Assembly: GCA_002779065.1 (NCBI GenBank)
Contig: PEXL01000010.1
Location: 1-8,761 of the forward strand
Length of the DNA: 8,761 nt
From: Candidatus Diapherotrites archaeon CG08_land_8_20_14_0_20_34_12
GTDB taxonomy: Archaea > Iainarchaeota > Iainarchaeia > Iainarchaeales > 0-14-0-20-34-12
Reading direction: 5' to 3'
The position numbers and the translations under genes are program-made. Positions 1-6,128 of this stretch are shown piece by piece. Positions within the stretch are counted from its first letter, which is position 1. Each line of letters opens with the position of its first letter. A model generated the notes under the pieces. The model worked only from the letters and a program-made list of their open reading frames with translations. It made no database searches and was not told the DNA's origin.

Positions 1-1098
1 AAAGCAATTGGTTCATTAGTTTCTGTGAAAATAAATGCCAACATAGGAACCTCAAAAGCATTTAATGATGCAGAAGAGGAATTTGAAAAAGCCAAAATTG
101 CAGTAAAATATGGCTCAGATACTATAATGGATTTATCTACAGCAGGAAATTTGAAAGAAATGCGAAAGCATCTTTTAGACAAAATTCCTGTTCCTTTAGG
201 CACGGTTCCAATTTATGACATCTGCCAGAAAAAATCCTTTTTGGATGCAACAGAAGATGAAATTATTGATGTCTTTCTTTCACATATGGAATTAGGCATT
301 GATTTTATTACTGTGCATGCTGGCATCACAAAAAATGTTGCTGAAAAATATTCAAAAAAAGGCCGTTTGGCAGGAATTGTAAGTAGGGGCGGAGCTTTGT
401 TATATCAATGGATGTTGCACAATGACAAAGAGAATCCTCTTTATTCCAATTTCTCTGAAATCCTTAAAACTGCAAATGAATTTGATGTTGTTTTAAGTTT
501 AGGAGATGCATTAAGGCCTGGCTCATTAAATGATGCTGGTGATTATTTCCAAATAGCTGAATTAAAAACATTAGGAAAGCTTGTGGAAATTGCCCACAAG
601 AATAATGTTCAATGCATTGTTGAAGGGCCAGGGCATGTTCCAATTAACAAGATTGCAGAACAGATGAAGATGGAGAAGAAATACTGCCATAATGCCCCTT
701 TCTATGTATTAGGCCCTCTTGTTACTGATATTGGAGCGGGCTATGATCACATTACAGCAGCAATAGGGGGGGCAATAGCTGCAATGAATGGCGCTGATTT
801 CCTTTGTTATGTTACCCCTTCTGAACATTTAGGTTTGCCAAGCATAGAGGATGTAAGGGCAGGCACTGTTGCAACAAAAATAGCAGCGCATGCAGTCAAT
901 CTGACAAGATTTAAACATTTAGCAAAAAGGGATAATGAGGTTTCAAAAGCAAGGTTTGATTTGAATTGGAAAAAACAGTTTGAACTTTTGCTTGATGGTG
1001 AAAAAGCCCGTGAAATATATTGTAGCAAAAAATCTTCGTTTGATTCCTGCACAATGTGCGCTGATTTATGCCCGATGAAATTGTCTAAGATTAAATAA
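1..1098 (+). CDS. thiC: Phosphomethylpyrimidine synthase ThiC, 5' end missing
   Basis: This radical-SAM, iron-sulfur enzyme converts 5-aminoimidazole ribotide to hydroxymethylpyrimidine phosphate for thiamine. The frame is open from base 1, and the codons before the GTG at 25 read AIGSLVS, which fits ThiC sequence leading into NANIGTS, so the GTG is not the real start. The 365 residues present lack roughly the first 60 of an archaeal-size (about 420 residue) protein. Numbering from base 1, visible family motifs are NANIGTS (12-18), MDLSTAGN (43-50), VPLGTVPIYD (64-73), VSRGGALL (127-134), SLGDALRPG (166-174), EGPGHVP (208-214, metal-ligand His) and GYDHITAAIGG (247-257, second His). The C-terminal cluster motif is C350-x2-C353-x3-C357, one residue shorter than the CX2CX4C of the best-studied bacterial enzymes. 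Thiamine genes are often under riboswitch control, but the upstream region lies outside the window. Confidence 0.96.
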   Translation, partial: KAIGSLVSVKINANIGTSKAFNDAEEEFEKAKIAVKYGSDTIMDLSTAGNLKEMRKHLLDKIPVPLGTVPIYDICQKKSFLDATEDEIIDVFLSHMELGIDFITVHAGITKNVAEKYSKKGRLAGIVSRGGALLYQWMLHNDKENPLYSNFSEILKTANEFDVVLSLGDALRPGSLNDAGDYFQIAELKTLGKLVEIAHKNNVQCIVEGPGHVPINKIAEQMKMEKKYCHNAPFYVLGPLVTDIGAGYDHITAAIGGAIAAMNGADFLCYVTPSEHLGLPSIEDVRAGTVATKIAAHAVNLTRFKHLAKRDNEVSKARFDLNWKKQFELLLDGEKAREIYCSKKSSFDSCTMCADLCPMKLSKIK

Positions 1099-1105
1099 GT
1101 TTTTT
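1091..1105 (+). promoter_or_regulatory. Candidate TATA box for the methyltransferase gene and T-run after thiC
   Basis: The thiC stop region contains attaaataag, centred about 36 bases before the methyltransferase ATG at 1131. That is a plausible archaeal TATA position for a transcript with a short leader. It is followed by six T residues (1100-1105), which could end thiC transcription. The 32-base gap also has aaagga just before the ATG as a weak ribosome-binding candidate. Spacing and composition are the only evidence, and readthrough from thiC is equally possible. Confidence 0.25.
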
Positions 1106-1130
1106 AAGCAGGTTCTTCATAAAGGATAGT

Positions 1131-2027
1131 ATGCCTACAGTATTTGTTGGAAGAAGGTATAAAGGAAGAAGAACTCCTACTTTATCTCAAGAACTTGAAA
1201 CATTAAGAAGGTTTAAAACAAGGGCAGAAAGACATTCTTCAATTAGGAGAAGTAGGCTTGCCAGGCTTTCTTTAGATCATGTTACTCCAGGAGTTGCTCG
1301 CTTAATACATGAAAGAACAGAAGGTGGAAGAGGGTTAGCAGTAGGCTATAACCGCAGTAGAGGGTTAGCTGATTATAATCACGATTTTAGGGATTTTAAA
1401 TTGCAGTCAGTTGAAGACCTAATTAATGGAAGCCCTAGAAATAAGGTTAGAGTTTTAGATGCCGGTGCAGGTACTGGTGAGCTAGGATTTCAAATAAAAA
1501 CAAAAATTGAACTGCAAGAACTTCGGGGTACAGATAATTATGAAAACCTAATTAGAAAAAAGATTGAATATCATGGGGTTGATGTGGTAGCAAATCCCCG
1601 CAATAATGTAAGGGCTTTTGATTTGGTAACTGAAAGATTGTCTGAAAATTTTTATGATGTAGTTATTTCAGATTTTAGCCTAACATATATGACAGATAAA
1701 TTAAAAGCAATAGAAAATATGGTTAATTCATTAAGGAAAGGAGGAGTTTTACAGGCGGTAAAAATTGGTGAAATAAGGTTAAATGGTGTTTCTGCATCTT
1801 TAGAACCAAGTGTTCTTGAAAGTCTTCTAAGAAGGCCTTGGCTTGAAGTAAAAGTAACAGACGACTCAGTATTCATAAGAAAAACAGAAAAAGGGAGGCT
1901 TATTCTTAATGCAAGGCTAGAGAAAGCGTTTGTTACTAGTAAAAGATCAGAATTAAAACAACGATTGCAGGCAGAGTATACCCCAAATACTGAAGCAAAG
2001 CTTACCTCAAGTTATTCAATAAATTAA
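1131..2027 (+). CDS. Class I SAM-dependent methyltransferase with arginine-rich N-terminus
   Basis: The 298-residue protein has a Rossmann-fold methyltransferase core. Motif I is VRVLDAGAGTGELGF (106-120, SAM-binding glycine loop). A motif IV-like strand YDVVISDFSLTYM lies at 175-187, and LRKGGVL with a following strand at 201-207 matches the motif VI region. No substrate-specifying motif such as NPPY or DPPY is seen, so the target is unknown. The first 90 residues hold 18 arginines (20%), which makes that segment strongly basic and suggests nucleic acid or ribosome contact; this is inference only. The last roughly 40 residues are polar, without recognised motifs. There is no other methionine before residue 188, so the ATG at 1131 is the natural start. 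The gene converges with the HAD gene and may be read with thiC, but it has no evident thiamine role. Confidence 0.85.
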   Translation: MPTVFVGRRYKGRRTPTLSQELETLRRFKTRAERHSSIRRSRLARLSLDHVTPGVARLIHERTEGGRGLAVGYNRSRGLADYNHDFRDFKLQSVEDLINGSPRNKVRVLDAGAGTGELGFQIKTKIELQELRGTDNYENLIRKKIEYHGVDVVANPRNNVRAFDLVTERLSENFYDVVISDFSLTYMTDKLKAIENMVNSLRKGGVLQAVKIGEIRLNGVSASLEPSVLESLLRRPWLEVKVTDDSVFIRKTEKGRLILNARLEKAFVTSKRSELKQRLQAEYTPNTEAKLTSSYSIN

Positions 2028-2040
2028 TATGCTAAATTGC

Positions 2041-2057
2041 TTTTAGTTTTTTATTTT
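2041..2057 (+). terminator. T-rich terminator candidate after the methyltransferase
   Basis: A run of mostly T bases (ttttagttttttatttt) begins 14 bases after the methyltransferase stop and runs into the last codons of the convergent HAD gene. Archaeal transcription commonly ends at such T tracts without a hairpin, and none is visible here. The call rests on composition and convergent position alone. Confidence 0.35.
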
Positions 2058-2719
2058 ACAACATCCAGCAAATCAATAATATCCTTCAAAATATAATCTG
2101 CCTTTTCTTTCCCTTTCCTTACCTGGCCATATTCTGCCAAAGCAGTTTTCATCCCCATTCTTTTTGCCCCAACAATATCTCTATTAGGATTATCTCCAAC
2201 AAACAAAATTTCTTCAGCCTTTATCTTTAATTCAGTTATGGCTTTTTCAAATGGTGCTTTATTAGGTTTCTCAAATCCTGTGCCCCCAACTGCAATCACA
2301 ATATCAAAGAAATCCATAAGCCTTAACTCAGCCAACCTTAACCAGGCCTGCTTTATTGGTGCATCAGAAACAATGCCTAATCTTATCCCCCTTTCTTTCA
2401 ATTTAATCAACACTTTCTGAACATGCGGATATGGCGTTAAATAGCCTGATTTTACCTTTCTGTATGCAACAACCGCAGCAGCTAACATTTTGTAATCCAG
2501 ATTGCCTTTATTGTTTTCTTTTATGAATTTGTCCAATATTGTTTGGTCTTCAAAGCCGTGCTTTTCATACATCCCAAACAGCTTTTCAATTGCTTTCTCT
2601 TCTTCCATGTTTAAGCCAGCATCAATCATTGCTGAGACAGCAGCCTCAGATGCCAGTTTCTTCATTTTCATGAAGTCAATAAGAGTATTATCCAAATCGA
2701 AGATTACTGCCTTAATCAT
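2051..2719 (-). CDS. HAD-superfamily subfamily IA phosphatase
   Basis: This 222-residue hydrolase has all four HAD motifs. Motif I is FDLDNTLID with nucleophile Asp8 and acid/base Asp10. Motif II is IVSDA with Ser118. Motif III is Lys151 in FEKPNKAPF. Motif IV is GDNPNRD with Asp176 and Asp181 for Mg2+. The helical cap sits between motifs I and II (about residues 16-90), as in subfamily IA. Length and layout match small archaeal HAD phosphatases often annotated as phosphoglycolate-phosphatase-like or simply HAD family; the substrate cannot be read from sequence. It diverges from purD across a 62-base shared promoter region, which hints at co-expression but not at a purine substrate. The ATG at 2719 sits just before the first beta strand (MIKAVIFDLD), as expected. 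Confidence 0.93.
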   Translation of the reverse strand: MIKAVIFDLDNTLIDFMKMKKLASEAAVSAMIDAGLNMEEEKAIEKLFGMYEKHGFEDQTILDKFIKENNKGNLDYKMLAAAVVAYRKVKSGYLTPYPHVQKVLIKLKERGIRLGIVSDAPIKQAWLRLAELRLMDFFDIVIAVGGTGFEKPNKAPFEKAITELKIKAEEILFVGDNPNRDIVGAKRMGMKTALAEYGQVRKGKEKADYILKDIIDLLDVVK

Positions 2720-2746
2720 ATTACCAAAATATGACCCACAAAATAG

Positions 2747-2760
2747 TTAAATATGTTTAA
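2747..2760. promoter_or_regulatory. Shared bidirectional TATA element between the HAD gene and purD
   Basis: The 62-base gap between divergent start codons contains ttaaatatgtttaa, almost its own reverse complement. On the plus strand ttaaatat (2747-2754) is a TATA-like octamer centred 31 bases before the purD ATG. The minus strand reads atatttaa over the same bases, again centred 31 bases before the HAD ATG. With archaeal initiation about 25 bases downstream of TATA, both mRNAs would be nearly leaderless, consistent with the lack of a Shine-Dalgarno sequence before either gene. TBP binds such near-symmetric boxes in either orientation, with TFB/BRE contacts setting direction; which side dominates cannot be judged here. 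Confidence 0.5.
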
Positions 2761-2781
2761 TGTTATTGATTTTATTATAAT

Positions 2782-5112
2782 ATGAAAATTCTTGTTGTTG
2801 GTTCTGGCGGGAGGGAGCATGCACTTGTTTGGAAGCTCTCCCAAAGCAAATTAGTGAAAAAAATTTATTGTGCCCCTGGAAATGCTGGCACTTTGCAATT
2901 AGCAGAAAATTTGGATATCGGTTCTGAAGATATTAAAAAATTAGCAGATTTTGCTTCTGATAAAAAAATTGATTTGACAATTGTTGGGCCTGAAGCCCCC
3001 TTGGTTGAAGGAATTGTTGATGAATTTAATAAAAAAGGATTAGCGTGTTTTGGCCCGACAAAAAAAGGTGCGCAGTTGGAAGGGAGCAAGGCATTTACAA
3101 GGCAGTTGTGTGAAAAATATGAAATTTCTGGCCCGGCTTTCCAAGAATTTAATGATTATAATGAAGCTTTGGATTATGTTGATACAATAAAAGGCCCGGT
3201 TGTTGTGAAGGCTGATGGATTGGCTGCGGGAAAAGGGGTAATAATTGCAGATACAAAGGAACAGGCACATGCTGCAATCAAACAATGCCTGGTTGATAAT
3301 GACTTTAGCAAGGCAGGCAAAAAGATTGTGATAGAAGAAAAGCTTGTTGGGGAAGAAGCCTCTTATCTTGTTTTGTGTGATGGCCAGAATTTCATAGCAT
3401 TCCCTTCTGCACAAGACCACAAAAGAGTCTTTGATAATGATAAAGGCCCAAATTGTTATTCAGCAGATACTGAAATTTTAACTGAAAAAGGATGGAAAAC
3501 ATTCGATGCTTTAAATAAATTAGATCGGGTAGCAATATACAATCCTAAAACTGAAGAAATCCTATTTGAGCAACCCGTTGAAATTCATTGGAAAATGTAC
3601 CAAGGAAAGATGATTCATTTTAGACATAGGGCACTTGATTTGTTGGTTACTCCTAACCATCGTATGTTTGTTCAGAAGAGGAAAAGGAATAAAAAAAAGA
3701 TAGTCCTAAGAGCAGATGCCATAAAAGATGAATGTTTTGTTTTTCAAACAGGAATCTGGAAAGGCAAATCTCCAACCTTTTTTGTACTTCCTGAATATGA
3801 TTACAAATTTAATAGAAAAAGAAAATTAATTAAAATCCCTTTTTTGGATTGGATTAGGTTCTTAGGTATTTATCTGTCTGAAGGTTATGTTGTAAATACC
3901 TATAAAGAACACAGAGTTTATATATGCCAGATAAAAAAATCACCCCATTTTAACGAAATGAAAGATATACTTTCAAAACTGCCATTTAGGTATTCTTATA
4001 ATGAAAAAAATGCTAAATTCAGGATAAATTCAGTACAATTGGCAAATTACCTTAAACAATTTGGTGATTGCTATAATAAATTTGTGCCAACTAATGTAAA
4101 AGGCAGTTCTCCGGAACTTATATTGGAATTCTTAAAAGCATTTAATATGGGTGATGGAGATATTCATCACGGCAGAATGCGTTTTTGTACAAGCTCCAAA
4201 CAATTAATTGATGATTTGCAGGAGTTAATTATCAAATGCGGGTTTTCCAGCATAATTACTGTCGATAAACGCAAAACTATGGTAAATCCCATTAATAAAA
4301 AGAAATATTTGGCAAATCCAATTTACTCAGTAGAAATAAAACCTCGTGTAAAAGTTAGCATTAGAAAAAATAATCGGAAGGTCGTGGATTATGAAGGTTA
4401 TATTGGTTGTGTTACGGTTTCAACAGGGTTTGTTTTAGTAAGAAGGAATTTTAGACATGCTATTTCAGGGAACACAGGAGGGATGGGGGCATATTCTCCA
4501 GCACCAGTTGTAAGTGAAAAAATAAGGCAGAAGATTGATAAGGAAATAATCCAAAAAACAATCGATGCTTTGATTGGCGAAGGCATTGAATACAAAGGAG
4601 TGTTATATGCTGGATTAATGATTAATAATGGTGAGCCAAAATTGCTTGAATATAACTGCAGATTTGGTGACCCGGAGACACAAGCAATTCTGCCAAGGGT
4701 AAATACCAATCTAGTTGAATTATTCCAAGCTACTATAAATGGCACTTTGAATAAAGTGAAAATGGATATTTCTCCAAATGCTTGCACCGCCGTTGTGCTT
4801 GCTTCAGGCGGTTATCCTGGCAATTATGAAAAAGGCATTCAAATTAATGGTTTGGATGCTGCCGCAAGAATGCCTAATACCTTTATATTCCATGCAGGGA
4901 CAAAGAAATTTGGGAATGATGTTGTCACTAATGGAGGCAGAGTGTTAAGTGTTACTGCTTTGGGTGCAGATATTGAACAATCAATAAAACGAGCATACGT
5001 TGCAGTTGAAAAAGTAAGATTTGAGAAGATGATGTATCGCTCAGATATTGGAAAAAAAGCAATTGATTGGATTAAATTGCAAAAGAATAAGGAAAAAGAG
5101 GCCAAAAAATGA
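2782..5112 (+). CDS. purD: Phosphoribosylamine-glycine ligase PurD, interrupted by an in-frame intein
   Basis: PurD (GAR synthetase) joins glycine to phosphoribosylamine using ATP, the second step of purine synthesis. The 776-residue product is far longer than the usual 420-430 because residues 225-564 are an intein; removing it leaves a 436-residue protein. Extein motifs in order are VVGSGGREHAL (5-15), VGPEAPLVEG (68-77), GPTKKGAQLEGSKAF (91-105), VVKADGLAAGKGV (141-153), then DHKRVFDNDKGPN (212-224) joined after splicing to TGGMGAYSPAP (565-575), and LEYNCRFGDPETQ (622-634), the ATP-grasp metal-binding strand. The C-terminal domain is complete (VVLASGGYPG, 671-680). The product should be inactive until spliced, since the insertion divides the ATP-grasp fold. 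The ATG at 2782 gives the canonical MKILVVGSGG start. The stop overlaps the next gene by ATGA. Confidence 0.96.
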   Translation: MKILVVGSGGREHALVWKLSQSKLVKKIYCAPGNAGTLQLAENLDIGSEDIKKLADFASDKKIDLTIVGPEAPLVEGIVDEFNKKGLACFGPTKKGAQLEGSKAFTRQLCEKYEISGPAFQEFNDYNEALDYVDTIKGPVVVKADGLAAGKGVIIADTKEQAHAAIKQCLVDNDFSKAGKKIVIEEKLVGEEASYLVLCDGQNFIAFPSAQDHKRVFDNDKGPNCYSADTEILTEKGWKTFDALNKLDRVAIYNPKTEEILFEQPVEIHWKMYQGKMIHFRHRALDLLVTPNHRMFVQKRKRNKKKIVLRADAIKDECFVFQTGIWKGKSPTFFVLPEYDYKFNRKRKLIKIPFLDWIRFLGIYLSEGYVVNTYKEHRVYICQIKKSPHFNEMKDILSKLPFRYSYNEKNAKFRINSVQLANYLKQFGDCYNKFVPTNVKGSSPELILEFLKAFNMGDGDIHHGRMRFCTSSKQLIDDLQELIIKCGFSSIITVDKRKTMVNPINKKKYLANPIYSVEIKPRVKVSIRKNNRKVVDYEGYIGCVTVSTGFVLVRRNFRHAISGNTGGMGAYSPAPVVSEKIRQKIDKEIIQKTIDALIGEGIEYKGVLYAGLMINNGEPKLLEYNCRFGDPETQAILPRVNTNLVELFQATINGTLNKVKMDISPNACTAVVLASGGYPGNYEKGIQINGLDAAARMPNTFIFHAGTKKFGNDVVTNGGRVLSVTALGADIEQSIKRAYVAVEKVRFEKMMYRSDIGKKAIDWIKLQKNKEKEAKK
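3454..4473 (+). mobile_element. LAGLIDADG-type intein in PurD (340 residues)
   Basis: The frame stays open through 340 residues that are absent from PurD proteins and that break the motif GPN|TGGMG exactly. Splicing elements, in intein numbering, are Cys1 with CYSADTEILTEKGW (block A), TPNH at 66-69 (block B TxxH), a C-terminal strand CVTVSTGFVLVRRN (block F region), and terminal SGN followed by Thr+1 of the C-extein. Two endonuclease dodecapeptides are visible: RFLGIYLSEGYV (135-146, acidic Glu143) and FLKAFNMGDGDI (226-237, acidic Asp234). Both acidic residues are retained, so homing activity is plausible. The penultimate residue is Gly rather than the classical His, a known natural variant. 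Base composition matches the host gene, which argues against a very recent arrival. Exact ends are set by alignment with the PurD consensus from memory. Confidence 0.93.
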
Positions 5113-5249
5113 ATTGCCCAAGATGTAAGGGAAAAATGTCTGTTGAAGGTTTAACCCAGGTAATAAATGATGAAACCTACCAGCAATGGGTTTGCCCTTC
5201 ATGTGGTTATATGCACAACCAGAAATTAGGGGAAAATCTCCCAAATTAA
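5109..5249 (+). CDS. Small double-CxxC zinc-ribbon-like protein (46 residues)
   Basis: An ATG overlapping the purD stop (ATGA) opens a 46-codon gene. The product begins MNCPRCKGKM and contains CPRC (Cys3, Cys6) and CPSC (Cys29, Cys32), with 22 residues between the pairs, the layout of a one-module zinc ribbon. Between them is a short, probably beta-stranded stretch (MSVEGLTQVIN and TYQQWV), and the tail is polar. No family was recognised. The four-base overlap strongly suggests translational coupling with purD, so it is probably co-produced with PurD; a link to purine synthesis is unproven. Zinc ribbons this small often bind nucleic acid or partner proteins. The regular cysteine spacing and overlap make it a likely real gene despite its length. 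Confidence 0.75.
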   Translation: MNCPRCKGKMSVEGLTQVINDETYQQWVCPSCGYMHNQKLGENLPN

Positions 5250-5252
5250 TTG

Positions 5253-5272
5253 TTTTTATATTAATGTAAAAA
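5253..5272. terminator. Bidirectional T-run terminator between convergent operons
   Basis: Between the zinc-ribbon stop (5249) and the nadC stop (5282, opposite strand) lies an inverted repeat ttttta / taaaaa (5253-5258 and 5267-5272) with an 8-base AT spacer. It presents a five-T run to transcripts from either side just past each stop codon, as expected for archaeal intrinsic termination of two convergent units. The stem is only six A-T pairs, so the T-runs rather than a hairpin would do the work. Confidence 0.4.
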
Positions 5273-5281
5273 TCTGCCTAT

Positions 5282-6109
5282 TTAACCCTTTTTAATATCT
5301 AGGGAGAAATCAACTGTTCTCGCATTTTTTGTTAAAAAACCCAAAGAAATTAAATCAGGCTGAAGTTTAGCATATTCTCTCAAATTTTTCAGATTTATTC
5401 CGCCAGAAATTTCTATTTCTCCTTTATAGATTCTTCTTAATTCATTAATCGTTTTTTTTGCATTCTGCAGTTTGAAATTATCAAGCATAATTCTGTTTGG
5501 TTTTGATTTCGCAGCTTCCAAAGTCTCTTTCAGGTTTTTCACTTCAATCTCAATCTTTCTGCCCTTTGAATTTTTCTTTGCCTTAACTAAAGCCTCGGTT
5601 ATTGTTTTGAAAAATCCCAAATGATTCTCCTTTATTAGAATCATATTGTTCAAATTAGTTCTATGTGGATTAATCCCTGCAATTTTTGCAGCTTTTTTAT
5701 CAAACAAATTAAAAGAGGGCATTGTCTTCCTTGTTAAAGCCAATTCTCCTTTAAATTCTGGCAAACTTTTTCTGGTTGAATAGCAAATATTTGACACTCC
5801 AGACATTCTTCCTAAAATATTTAATGCAGTTCTTTCAGTTTCCAGAATAGTTTTATTTCTGCCTTCAATTTCCATAATTATTTTTCCTTTATTGGCCAAT
5901 TGCCCATCTTTAACAAATGCTTTTGCCTTGCAGCCCTTTGTTTTAAACAGGAAAGTAATTTCTTCAATGCCTGCAATCATTGAGTTTTCATTAATTTTAA
6001 TAATTGCTTTGCATTTCTTTTCAGGAACAAGAGCAGAAGTAACATCCTGCTTTCCAATATCCTCCTTAAGAATCTCAATCAGTTTTCTTTCCATCTCTTT
6101 TGTTAACAT
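5282..6109 (-). CDS. nadC: Quinolinate phosphoribosyltransferase (decarboxylating) NadC
   Basis: NadC converts quinolinate and PRPP to nicotinate mononucleotide, CO2 and PPi, the last step of the de novo route encoded by this operon. The 275-residue length is typical. Family motifs are EDIGKQDVTS (16-25), ERTALNILGRMSGVS (92-106), TRKTMP (126-131, substrate-binding Arg/Lys), HRTNL (149-153), LIKENH (158-163), EIEVKNL (187-193), MLDNF (208-212), EISGGI (233-238) and DLISLGFLT (252-260). The segment that usually reads GGG before HR is AGIN here, a mild deviation. It is the third and last gene of nadB-nadA-nadC, 19 bases after nadA. That spacer reads gaagtgaaaaagtgagaat before the ATG, offering only weak GTGA-type ribosome-binding matches. 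Confidence 0.95.
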   Translation of the reverse strand: MLTKEMERKLIEILKEDIGKQDVTSALVPEKKCKAIIKINENSMIAGIEEITFLFKTKGCKAKAFVKDGQLANKGKIIMEIEGRNKTILETERTALNILGRMSGVSNICYSTRKSLPEFKGELALTRKTMPSFNLFDKKAAKIAGINPHRTNLNNMILIKENHLGFFKTITEALVKAKKNSKGRKIEIEVKNLKETLEAAKSKPNRIMLDNFKLQNAKKTINELRRIYKGEIEISGGINLKNLREYAKLQPDLISLGFLTKNARTVDFSLDIKKG

Positions 6110-6128
6110 ATTCTCACTTTTTCACTTC

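Noticed and set aside
25..1098. GTG at 25 as the start of ThiC
   Set aside because: The reading frame continues to base 1, and the residues before it fit ThiC sequence leading into NANIGTS, so the gene is truncated by the window.
3040..3420. 126-codon open frame on the minus strand inside purD
   Set aside because: It is antisense to well-conserved PurD motifs, has no recognisable domain or start context, and looks like a shadow of the coding strand.
2782..5112. PurD fusion protein or frameshifted pseudogene
   Set aside because: The extra 340 residues carry intein splicing and LAGLIDADG motifs, the frame is intact, and both PurD halves join perfectly at GPN|TGGMG.
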